Shown: positions 55,090 through 64,000 of the stretch, one piece after another
Position numbering within the stretch: position 1 is the stretch's first letter
Layout of the letters: each line of letters starts with the position of its first letter
The notes under the pieces: generated by a model
Told to the model about the DNA's origin: nothing
Seen by the model: the letters and a program-made list of their open reading frames with translations, nothing else
Database searches by the model: none
NCBI RefSeq assembly: GCF_000332195.1
Contig: NZ_KB235922.1
Location: 682,001 to 746,000, forward strand
Length of the DNA: 64,000 bases
DNA from: Pleurocapsa sp. PCC 7319
Lineage (GTDB): Bacteria > Cyanobacteriota > Cyanobacteriia > Cyanobacteriales > Xenococcaceae
Reading direction: 5' to 3'
Program-made: the position numbers and the translations under genes

Positions 55090-56985
55090 TTAGATTTGAG
55101 GTACAAATCTTTCTTTATCCGGTACAGCAGTATATTCAGAAACAATTTGTTTTAATTCTTCGCCATCAATAGTTTCTTTTTCAATTAACAAGTCAACTAA
55201 GCGATCAATTACTTCACGGTTTTCGCGAACAATTTTGCGAGCTAATTCGTGACCATGTTCTGCGATTTGACGGACTTGATCGTCAATGCGAGAGGCTACT
55301 TCTTCGGAATATTCAGCACGGGAGGTTAGACCTGCACCGAGGAATACTTCGCCTCCTTGTCCACCTAAAGCAACGGGACCAAGATCACTCATGCCGTAGA
55401 TAGTAACCATCTGTCTTGCCATTTCAGTTACCTGTTGTAAGTCACCACCAGCTCCAGTAGTGACTTCGTCGTTACCAAAAATTTCTTCTTCGGCGGCACG
55501 ACCACCCATTGCTCCAGCAATTCTAGCCATTAACTGAGAACGGCTGATTAGACCTTGGTCTTCATTCGGTGTAAACCAAGTTAAGCCTTGAGCTTGTCCC
55601 CGAGGAATCAAAGTTACTTTTTGTACTGGGTCATGGTCTTTAACCAGAGTTCCTACGATCGCGTGACCAATTTCGTGATAGGCGATCAATCGCTTACTCT
55701 TACCATCTGTGAGCGGAGTACCTTCCATCCCAGCTACAACCCGATCTACCGCATCATCGATTTCGAGCATGGTGACAGCTTCTTTACGTCTTCTGGCAGT
55801 TAAAATTGCTGCCTCATTGAGCAAGTTTGCTAAATCTGCACCAGAGAAGCCAGGAGTACGGCGAGCGATCGCATCCAAAGAAACTTCAGGAGCAATTTTC
55901 TTATTGCGAGCGTGAACTTCAAGGATTTCGAGACGACCCTTAATATCGGGGTTATCTACCATTACCTGACGGTCAAAACGACCAGGACGCATTAAGGCAG
56001 AATCTAGAACATCAGCACGGTTAGTAGCAGCAATGATAATGATACCTGTGTTGCCCTCAAAACCATCCATCTCGGTTAGTAATTGGTTAAGAGTTTGCTC
56101 TCTTTCGTCGTTACCACCACCGATACCAGCACCACGCTGACGACCTACGGCATCAATCTCATCAATAAAGATCAAACAGGGGGCGTTTTCCTTCGCTTTT
56201 TTAAACAAGTCACGGACACGAGACGCACCCACGCCGACAAACATTTCCACAAATTCCGAACCAGAGATACTGAAGAACGGAACGCCTGCTTCACCAGCGA
56301 TCGCTTTGGCGAGAAGAGTTTTACCAGTTCCAGGAGGGCCAACTAATAATACTCCTTTAGGAATTTTCGCTCCAACTGCAGTGAATCTTTCAGGCTGTTT
56401 CAAAAAGGTAACAACTTCTTGGAGTTCCTCTTTGGCCTCGTCAATACCGGCAACATCATCAAACATGATGCCTGTTTTTGCTTCCATTTGGAACTTGGCT
56501 TTAGATTTACCAAAGCTCATTGCTTGTCCTGGACCACCAGGCATATTGTTGGAACGACGGAACAAGAAGAATAATGCTCCAATGAGGATGATGGGAAAAA
56601 TGAGATTACCTAATAGTCCCCAAACTGCACCTTCATTACTAGCAGGATGATAATCGAAGTTAACATCAGCATCTCGTAATTTAGTAATTAATTCAGGTGA
56701 ATTGGCAGGTAAGTCAACTCTGAGCTTTTGGATTCGGTTGTCTAATTCTGGATCAATTGCTTGTACTATGGCAGTTCTACCATTTTCATATAGTTCTACA
56801 GAAGAAACTCGTCCTGAGTTGAGATAGTCTAAGAAGCGACCATAGGTCATACGGGTACTAGCCGAATTGCCATTTAAACTACTGCTAGCGTTGGGAGTAG
56901 TAAAAGTTCCTTGCCAGAGGAAAAAGCCCACTACCAGCAAAGGTAATGTCCAAAGTAATACGATTCTCCAGGAAAAATTCTTCAT
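55090..56985 (-). CDS. ftsH: ATP-dependent zinc metalloprotease FtsH
   Basis: A 631-aa membrane AAA protease that degrades damaged membrane proteins, including photodamaged D1 in cyanobacteria. TM1 is at residues 8-25 and TM2 at about 121-142, with a lumenal or periplasmic domain between. The AAA domain has Walker A GPPGTGKT (216-223), Walker B LIFIDEID and the second region of homology around [20 protein letters not shown]. The zinc site is HEIGH (437-441), with the downstream Asp ligand region. Length and N-terminal layout are those of the thylakoid FtsH2/FtsH4-like group; which paralogue it is cannot be fixed here. It has its own terminator. Confidence 0.97.
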   Translation of the reverse strand: MKNFSWRIVLLWTLPLLVVGFFLWQGTFTTPNASSSLNGNSASTRMTYGRFLDYLNSGRVSSVELYENGRTAIVQAIDPELDNRIQKLRVDLPANSPELITKLRDADVNFDYHPASNEGAVWGLLGNLIFPIILIGALFFLFRRSNNMPGGPGQAMSFGKSKAKFQMEAKTGIMFDDVAGIDEAKEELQEVVTFLKQPERFTAVGAKIPKGVLLVGPPGTGKTLLAKAIAGEAGVPFFSISGSEFVEMFVGVGASRVRDLFKKAKENAPCLIFIDEIDAVGRQRGAGIGGGNDEREQTLNQLLTEMDGFEGNTGIIIIAATNRADVLDSALMRPGRFDRQVMVDNPDIKGRLEILEVHARNKKIAPEVSLDAIARRTPGFSGADLANLLNEAAILTARRRKEAVTMLEIDDAVDRVVAGMEGTPLTDGKSKRLIAYHEIGHAIVGTLVKDHDPVQKVTLIPRGQAQGLTWFTPNEDQGLISRSQLMARIAGAMGGRAAEEEIFGNDEVTTGAGGDLQQVTEMARQMVTIYGMSDLGPVALGGQGGEVFLGAGLTSRAEYSEEVASRIDDQVRQIAEHGHELARKIVRENREVIDRLVDLLIEKETIDGEELKQIVSEYTAVPDKERFVPQI

Positions 56986-57486
56986 AGGATATGGTGTTGT
57001 TCTAAATTGAATAATTTTAAGATTATTTTTTGGTTGGTTCTGTTAAGAACTTTAGGGCACTTACTTGACAAAATCCCGTCACCGCAGATGTTGACATATG
57101 TAGATCAATATCGCATTTGACTGTTTAGTTTACCTTACTTAAATACTTCAAGCCGTAAAAACACTTTATCTGCCAAGTTTTATTTCTTTATATTACCTCT
57201 TGCTTAACTAAATTTAACGTAATTCTCATTTTCGGTGCAAGTTGACAATCTTGCAACTTGCATTAGTGAGATTCTGGATTGAGTCCATGCTATTCTTGAC
57301 GCTTCGCAGTGGGTTCTAATTTTCAAAAAAACTGAAGATTGTCGCGACAAAATATATAAAATAAACGCGCCTACAGTATTAGCTTAGTAGACGCGATGAC
57401 GATCATGATCTTGTTTGCCAATTTAATCTAACCTTGTTATTTAGAGCTTTAAGGATTAAATTAATCGGCTGCTGAGTTAAGAAATT
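56986..57486. other. Intergenic region between petH and ftsH
   Basis: A 500-bp spacer between two leftward genes. It holds the likely petH terminator (57366-57395) and the ftsH promoter side. No frame or RNA gene is seen. Confidence 0.4.
57366..57395 (-). terminator. Probable petH terminator hairpin
   Basis: CGCGCCTAC (57366-57374) pairs with GTAGACGCG (57387-57395) with one mismatch. On the minus strand it is followed by TTTATTTTATA, a weak U-rich tract, about 90 bp after the petH stop. Confidence 0.5.
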
Positions 57487-59335
<1,849 letters not shown>

Positions 59336-60334
59336 ATGACCGCCGATTTAGACCGAGTGGTGCTTATCGGAGTAGCAGGAGACTCCGGATGTGGTAAATC
59401 AACTTTTCTTCGTCGTTTAACTGATCTGTTTGGCGAAGAATTTATGACTGTAATTTGTCTTGATGACTATCATAGTCTTGATCGCAAAGGTAGAAAAGCA
59501 GCAGGGGTTACAGCTTTAAATCCTAAAGCCAATAACTTCGACCTGATGTATGAGCAAATTAAGGCTCTTAAGGAAGGTAAAGCGATCGATAAGCCAATTT
59601 ATAATCATGAAACTGGTGAACTTGACCCTCCTGAGAGAATTGAACCAAATAAAGTCGTTGTAATTGAGGGTTTGCATCCTCTTTACGATCAGAGAGTTCG
59701 TGAACTGGTAGACTTTGGCGTTTACCTCGATATTAGTGACGAAGTCAAAATTCAGTGGAAAATTCAACGTGATATGTCCGAAAGAGGCCATACTTACGAG
59801 GATATTTTGGCCTCCATTAAAGCTCGTGAACCCGATTTCAAAGCCTACATCGAAGTCCAAAGAGAATTTGCTGATGTCGTAATCCAAGTATTACCTACTC
59901 AGCTAGTAGACGATAAAGAAACTGATCTACTTCGAGTTCGCTTGATCCAGAAAGAAGGAGTAGAAAACTTCGACACAGTTTACCTCTTTGATGAAGGCTC
60001 AACTATACACTGGCGTCCCTGCGGACGTAAGCTTACTTGCGCTTATCCCGGTATCAAGATGTACTACGGTCCCGATGCCTTCTATAATAACGAAGTCTCG
60101 ATCTTAGAAGTAGATGGTCAGTTCGATAATCTCGAAGAAATGATCTATATCGAGAGCCACTTGAGTAACACAGGTACAGGTCACTATGGTGAAATGACTG
60201 AACTATTGCTTAAGCATAAAGATTATCCTGGTTCTAATAATGGAACTGGTTTATTCCAGGTATTAGTTGGTCTAAAAATGCGTGAAACTTACGATAAGCT
60301 GATGACTACAATGGCAGAAACAGCTAAGGTATAA
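59336..60334 (+). CDS. prk: Phosphoribulokinase
   Basis: A 332-aa Calvin-cycle kinase that makes ribulose-1,5-bisphosphate. The P-loop GVAGDSGCGKSTF is at residues 12-24, with the redox-active Cys19 inside it and its partner Cys41 in VICLDDYH. A second cysteine pair lies in WRPCGRKLTCAYPG near residues 231 and 237. The catalytic and substrate loop DDYHSLDRKGRK and the block IEGLHPLYDQRVREL are typical of class II (oxygenic) enzymes. AGAGGA lies 7 bases before the ATG. Its regulatory partner CP12 is at 13326-13547. It is divergent from petH and followed by a weak hairpin. Confidence 0.98.
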   Translation: MTADLDRVVLIGVAGDSGCGKSTFLRRLTDLFGEEFMTVICLDDYHSLDRKGRKAAGVTALNPKANNFDLMYEQIKALKEGKAIDKPIYNHETGELDPPERIEPNKVVVIEGLHPLYDQRVRELVDFGVYLDISDEVKIQWKIQRDMSERGHTYEDILASIKAREPDFKAYIEVQREFADVVIQVLPTQLVDDKETDLLRVRLIQKEGVENFDTVYLFDEGSTIHWRPCGRKLTCAYPGIKMYYGPDAFYNNEVSILEVDGQFDNLEEMIYIESHLSNTGTGHYGEMTELLLKHKDYPGSNNGTGLFQVLVGLKMRETYDKLMTTMAETAKV

Positions 60335-60384
60335 TTTTGGTCGCTGAATTAAACAACTAAAATCATTATCAATAATTATCTTGA

Positions 60385-60425
60385 AGTCGCGGTAGAGCTG
60401 TATGCAGTATTCGCGGCTTTTTGCT
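60385..60425 (+). terminator. Probable prk terminator
   Basis: AGTCGCG (60385-60391) pairs with CGCGGCT (60412-60418) with one G-U pair across a long loop, then TTTTT. It lies 50 bp after the prk stop. Confidence 0.6.
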
Positions 60426-60563
60426 TTTTATTAGGCAAGTATGACAATTTTGTTGGGGAATATTCACTATTGGCGATTAGAGGCATTTTTCCTAATGTCT
60501 TTGATTAAAATTTCAACTAAGAGGGAACTCTAAGTGTGATTTTATTAATTACTTATAATTCTG

Positions 60564-61895
60564 ATGTCTTCTCAAGATAATAAGCCCAAGGGTTGTGGCT
60601 GTGGCTGTGCCAATATCCCTTTTTCGGTAATTCTTCTCTTATTAGGAGGGGGGTACTGGTGGTTTAGTAAAAATGGTCTGCCAGATTTTGATCTCAATCG
60701 GCTCAATAGTTTTCTGGCGAAAATTCCTGGAATTGAGATTTCAATCCCTATTTCTGAACCAGTTCCTCCTCCCGTCCCCCCTCAGCCAACCCCGACTTTA
60801 CCCTCTTCACCAATTGTTTCATCTCCCAGTATTCCTAATTCCTCGCTCAATTCGTCGCCCAATCTTCCTTCTTCACCAATTGTCAACTCACCACAGCCGA
60901 AACCTTCCCAGAACACTACTAAAAAATCTAATCAGCAGCTAGAGCAAGTAAAATCACAGAATCAAAAACCTGAATCAAAAATTTCCCCAACCATAAACAA
61001 CTGGGATCAAAAAGTCATTAGAGGAATTTATTTAAGCCGTTATCAAATTACTAATAATGCCAGCGAACAAGTGATTCGCGATCGCGTAAAGTTTTACCGC
61101 GCTCAAGGAATAAATACTATCATTCATGGAGTTTGGGGCAATGCTTGTACAATGTACAACAGTCAGGTTATGGAACAAAAGCTCGGCTATAAAAGTTGTC
61201 CCAATAAATTTCGCGATCGCTGGCTAGACTGGCTGATTGATGAAGCACACCAACAGGGTATAGAAGTTCACGCCTATTTTGAAAAAGGCATTAAAATCGA
61301 CCAAAATAGTCCTGTATTTGATAGAGCGATCGCTCAGAAATGGATTATTCCAGGAATTGATCGTACTTATAGTGGAGTGGAACACTATCTGCTAGACGTA
61401 GAAAATCCTGAAGTTGCTGACTTTTTTCGCGACATCCTCACCGAGTTTGTCCAGAAATATCCCGAAATAGATGCTGTTCAATGGGACGATTATCTTGGTT
61501 ATCATGCAGAATTACCGGGCAATGTCGATCGCACGGAAAGTTTAACTAAGTTTGTCCAAAAAATGATCGAGGCAATGAAACAAGCTAACCCCAAAGTTAG
61601 TTTTGATATCTGTCACCACAATCCCTATTGGGCAAAACGGTATTTTGCGGCTGACTGGAAAAAATGGGACGTCGACCGCATATTTATTCAAAATTACAAC
61701 GAGAAAAACTTCCAAGCAGAACTAGACTATGTTAAGCAGTATGATGGTATTGCGCTTACAGACCAACAATTTCATCGCCTTCCCGAAATCATCGACGATA
61801 ATGCTATCAAAAGTGTTTTAATTTTCCCCCTTTCTGGCAAACCAGAGCAAACTGCTGCTAATTTAAGAAGCTTGACACAAGAGAAAAACAACTAA
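60564..61895 (+). CDS. Glycoside-hydrolase-like protein, family 10/GHL10 (YngK) type, membrane anchored
   Basis: A 443-aa protein. Residues 1-17 are Cys/Gly-rich (KGCGCGCAN), residues 18-35 form an N-terminal membrane helix, and about 60-145 is a Pro/Ser-rich disordered linker. From about 148 it is a TIM-barrel domain of the GHL10/DUF187 kind: RGIYLSRYQI at the first strand, LIDEAHQQGIEVHAYFE, AVQWDDYLGYHAEL with acidic residues at strand ends, FDICHHNPYWAKRY and DRIFIQNYNE. Such proteins are thought to act on bacterial surface glycans, but their activity is largely unproven. It is monocistronic and convergent with the DUF1499 gene. Confidence 0.8.
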   Translation: MSSQDNKPKGCGCGCANIPFSVILLLLGGGYWWFSKNGLPDFDLNRLNSFLAKIPGIEISIPISEPVPPPVPPQPTPTLPSSPIVSSPSIPNSSLNSSPNLPSSPIVNSPQPKPSQNTTKKSNQQLEQVKSQNQKPESKISPTINNWDQKVIRGIYLSRYQITNNASEQVIRDRVKFYRAQGINTIIHGVWGNACTMYNSQVMEQKLGYKSCPNKFRDRWLDWLIDEAHQQGIEVHAYFEKGIKIDQNSPVFDRAIAQKWIIPGIDRTYSGVEHYLLDVENPEVADFFRDILTEFVQKYPEIDAVQWDDYLGYHAELPGNVDRTESLTKFVQKMIEAMKQANPKVSFDICHHNPYWAKRYFAADWKKWDVDRIFIQNYNEKNFQAELDYVKQYDGIALTDQQFHRLPEIIDDNAIKSVLIFPLSGKPEQTAANLRSLTQEKNN

Positions 61896-61905
61896 AATTT
61901 TTACT

Positions 61906-62283
61906 TTATTTAAGCTTAGATCTGATTTCTTCGACTCGCTTCCGATTAACTCCTAAGTCTGATTTTCCTAAACGTGACGCAGAACGTACGTGAACTACAT
62001 TAGCTTGTGGGTCGAAATAAAATTCGACATCATCTACGTAACCCATTAACTTACTTTTAAATTCTGCGTAGAGATAATTATCTGTCTCTTCAATGATCGT
62101 AGTTCTTTCCATGCCCTCTACCACTTTCTTGATTTCAGCAATAGATACAGCAGATAAAGGTTCAATCTTAGATTGAGCATCGTCGCTTTGACTATTGACA
62201 CAATTAGGACTATCAGGGCAAGCCGCTAATTTGCCATCTTTAACTCCCAAATTGCTCGGTCTTTCCCCTGTAAAATTGAACAT
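61906..62283 (-). CDS. DUF1499 family protein
   Basis: A 125-aa protein with the family's features: N-terminal GERPSNLGVKDGKLAACPDSPNCVNSQ with two cysteines, and a C-terminal beta region with YLYAEFKSKLMGYVDDVEFYFD and VHVRSASRLGKSDLGVNRKRVEEIR. The function is unknown. I chose ATG 62283 (MFNFTGERP) instead of the in-frame TTG at 62340, which would add a basic stretch that looks non-coding. Its stop lies 10 bp from that of the GHL10-like gene. Confidence 0.9.
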   Translation of the reverse strand: MFNFTGERPSNLGVKDGKLAACPDSPNCVNSQSDDAQSKIEPLSAVSIAEIKKVVEGMERTTIIEETDNYLYAEFKSKLMGYVDDVEFYFDPQANVVHVRSASRLGKSDLGVNRKRVEEIRSKLK

Positions 62284-62382
62284 TTTGAACTTCTTCTTAA
62301 AACTGAATTTTAATCTAATTAGGATTATCTCATATAGCAACTATTGCCGCTGCGCGGAAGTATGAAGTAATAAAACTTCTAC

Positions 62383-62401
62383 AGCTGATAGCTGATAGCT
62401 A
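62383..62401. repeat. Heptanucleotide array AGCTGAT, 2.7 units
   Basis: AGCTGAT twice and AGCTA, next to an AGGGC-ttc-GCCCT hairpin that overlaps the ctpA stop codon region (about 62401-62415). Confidence 0.55.
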
Positions 62402-62413
62402 GGGCGAAGCCCT

Positions 62414-63658
62414 TTACGCTGCATTTGCCACCACGTTTTCTTGGGAAGTTAACAGTTTCAGTGCGGTCTGGTATTGCTGGTCTGCTTCTGTAGCAATTTG
62501 AGAATAGGTAATTGCCTGTTGAGCCACCACGTTATCTGGCATGATACCAAGTTTATTAATATCTTTGTGGCTGGGCGTTTCGTATTTAGCTACTGTCACC
62601 GCTAATCCTGAACCGTCTGGCAATTCAAACAAAGACTGAATTAAGCCTTTGCCAAAAGTTTTTTCTCCTACCAATAAAGCACGATGATTATCTTGTAATG
62701 CTCCTGCCAAAATTTCGCTAGCACTGGCAGTCCCCTGGTTCACCAACACGATTAGGGGATCGTCTGTCAGTATATCGTCAGTAGAATCAAAACTACCCAA
62801 AGCTCCCTGACGATTCACTGTATAGACAATGGTGCTACTATCAAGCCACATTCTGGCGATTTCTACTCCAGCCTGTAACAATCCCCCAGGATTATTGCGT
62901 AAATCTAAAATATAAGCTTCTGCTCCTTGTTGCTCAAGACGATTAACTCCTTGGGCAATCTCATCCGCCGCATTGGCACTAAACTGATTCAGACGAATAT
63001 AACCAACTTTATTATTGGTAGTGGTATCTAAAGCGGTAACTACAGGATTCAGAGAAATGCGATCGCGAATTAAGCTTACTGTACGGGGTTGAGCATTCTC
63101 ATCTCGACCAGATTGCACCCGGAGAGAAACTTTTGTCCCCACAGTGCCACGCATCCTAGCGGCAGCTTCATCCAAAGTCAGGGTTTGGGTGTCGACTCCA
63201 TCAATTTCTAAAATGCTATCTTTGGGTTCAATTCCTGCTGCCTCTGCTGGAGAACCAGCAAGAGGAGAGATTACTTCAATTAGCTTGGTTTCTGGATTAA
63301 CATTAATCTGTAAGCCGACACCAGAAAGTTCGCCAGAAGTGTTGACCTGTAAACTATGATATTGCTCTGGTCTCAGGAGCCTCGTGAAAGGATCGTCCAA
63401 CCCTGCCAACATTTCTTCGATCACAGCATAAGTTTCTTCGCGATCGCGCAATGGGTTTTTGATAAACTGTTCTCGAACCTTCCACCAATTTTGATGATTA
63501 AAAGTCTCGTCTAAATAAGACTGATTGACAATACGCCAAGATTGCAAAAGTAATTTTTGTTCTTCGGTAAAAGCTTGGGCTTCGGGAATGAAATACCAAA
63601 AGGAAGACGCAACCCAGAAAAATACCAATAAAGCGATTGAGAAAACTTTTTTGAGCAT
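62414..63658 (-). CDS. ctpA: Carboxyl-terminal processing protease CtpA
   Basis: A 414-aa lumenal serine protease (S41) that removes the C-terminal extension of the D1 precursor of photosystem II. The signal peptide ends AQA at residue 29. The PDZ domain covers about 105-185 (GELSGVGLQI, SPAEAAGIEPKDSILEIDGVD). The catalytic Ser312 in GTASASEI and Lys337 in TFGKG form the Ser/Lys dyad with the usual 25-residue spacing, and the LDLRNNPGG block is present. Length fits cyanobacterial CtpA rather than the longer Prc type. A small hairpin abuts its stop codon. Confidence 0.95.
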   Translation of the reverse strand: MLKKVFSIALLVFFWVASSFWYFIPEAQAFTEEQKLLLQSWRIVNQSYLDETFNHQNWWKVREQFIKNPLRDREETYAVIEEMLAGLDDPFTRLLRPEQYHSLQVNTSGELSGVGLQINVNPETKLIEVISPLAGSPAEAAGIEPKDSILEIDGVDTQTLTLDEAAARMRGTVGTKVSLRVQSGRDENAQPRTVSLIRDRISLNPVVTALDTTTNNKVGYIRLNQFSANAADEIAQGVNRLEQQGAEAYILDLRNNPGGLLQAGVEIARMWLDSSTIVYTVNRQGALGSFDSTDDILTDDPLIVLVNQGTASASEILAGALQDNHRALLVGEKTFGKGLIQSLFELPDGSGLAVTVAKYETPSHKDINKLGIMPDNVVAQQAITYSQIATEADQQYQTALKLLTSQENVVANAA

Positions 63659-64000
63659 GAGAAAAATGATTAGGGATATATCCTACGTTACTTAATTATT
63701 CTAATTTAGCGATTCTTAATTAACTGTTACGCAAAAACAGCGATCATCTTCGATAATTAAGAAACAATACCTATATATTTTTGACGATACAATAGCCACC
63801 CTGACTTAAATATGTCTTATAATACGACATTAAATAAAGCCACCATAGCTTAAAGCTATGTTACATTTTTTAAAGAGGGCAAAACTCTTTTAAGGGTTCA
63901 CCCTACTACGGACTTAAATAGCAATATACACATTTAGTGCGGTCTGTGACGATGCAGACAAACTTGAACCAAGTACGCACCTGCTACCTCAAACTTTGAC
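63659..64000. other. Intergenic region at the right window edge
   Basis: A 342-bp region upstream of ctpA. It contains small palindromes (ATAGCTT-a-AAGCTAT at 63846-63860 and AAAGAG...CTCTTT around 63875-63892). No start of a gene is visible before the edge; it may carry the leader of a rightward gene beyond it. Confidence 0.4.

Noticed and set aside
55090-56985. FtsH zinc motif HEIGH instead of HEAGH as an anomaly
   Set aside because: HEIGH fits the HExxH consensus and is usual in cyanobacterial FtsH proteins.

Overview
The window is cyanobacterial chromosome of low to moderate GC. The palindrome GCGATCGC (HIP1) recurs throughout, inside and outside genes. The gene set includes phosphoribulokinase, CP12, ferredoxin-NADP reductase with a phycobilisome-linker N-terminus, CtpA, FtsH, an acyl-lipid desaturase and a PatA-type response regulator. 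The mosaic order, many tandem repeats and large membrane or lectin proteins fit a large-genome baeocytous or filamentous lineage, but I cannot name the species.

Layout. 1-13 kb: a truncated HtrA protease, a YetF-like membrane protein, a 1342-aa DUF2157-like membrane protein, a WecG/TagA glycosyltransferase with a miniature transposon at its stop codon, an Hsp70-like ATPase, a relic of an IS200/IS605-type element, and a second HtrA/HhoA protease. 13-25 kb: DUF3177, CP12, thiC with a TPP riboswitch, a NarL-type regulator, a HAD-like protein, an orphan RND pump, and an operon of a RnfD-like membrane protein with two DUF2330 proteins. 25-35.5 kb: a chemotaxis/phototaxis operon (PatA-type regulator, CheY, CheW, two Cache-type receptors, hybrid CheA). 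36-42 kb: an ABC permease and peptide-binding lipoprotein, an interrupted Uma2 gene, ilvC, and a lipid kinase. 42.6-47.6 kb: a metalloprotease/Calx-beta/LamG/malectin protein split by one frameshift. 47.7-64 kb: an MscS channel fused to a DEP domain, a PLP enzyme, a desaturase, HIT, ExbD/ExbB, an SDR, FtsH, petH, prk, a GH10-like protein, DUF1499 and CtpA.

Functional links. CP12 and PRK are redox partners of the Calvin cycle, although they lie 46 kb apart. PRK keeps the regulatory cysteines C19 and C41, and petH sits divergently beside prk. The tax operon is self-contained from receptor to output.

The most notable signals are genome-plasticity features. Heptanucleotide tandem arrays sit at many gene borders and sometimes overlap start or stop codons. 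A 94-bp element has perfect 13-bp terminal inverted repeats and an 8-bp target duplication. One Uma2 gene carries both a 279-bp composite insertion and a 45-bp in-frame palindrome. A row of hairpins resembling an omega-RNA scaffold precedes an IS605-like right end. No CRISPR array, tRNA or rRNA was seen.
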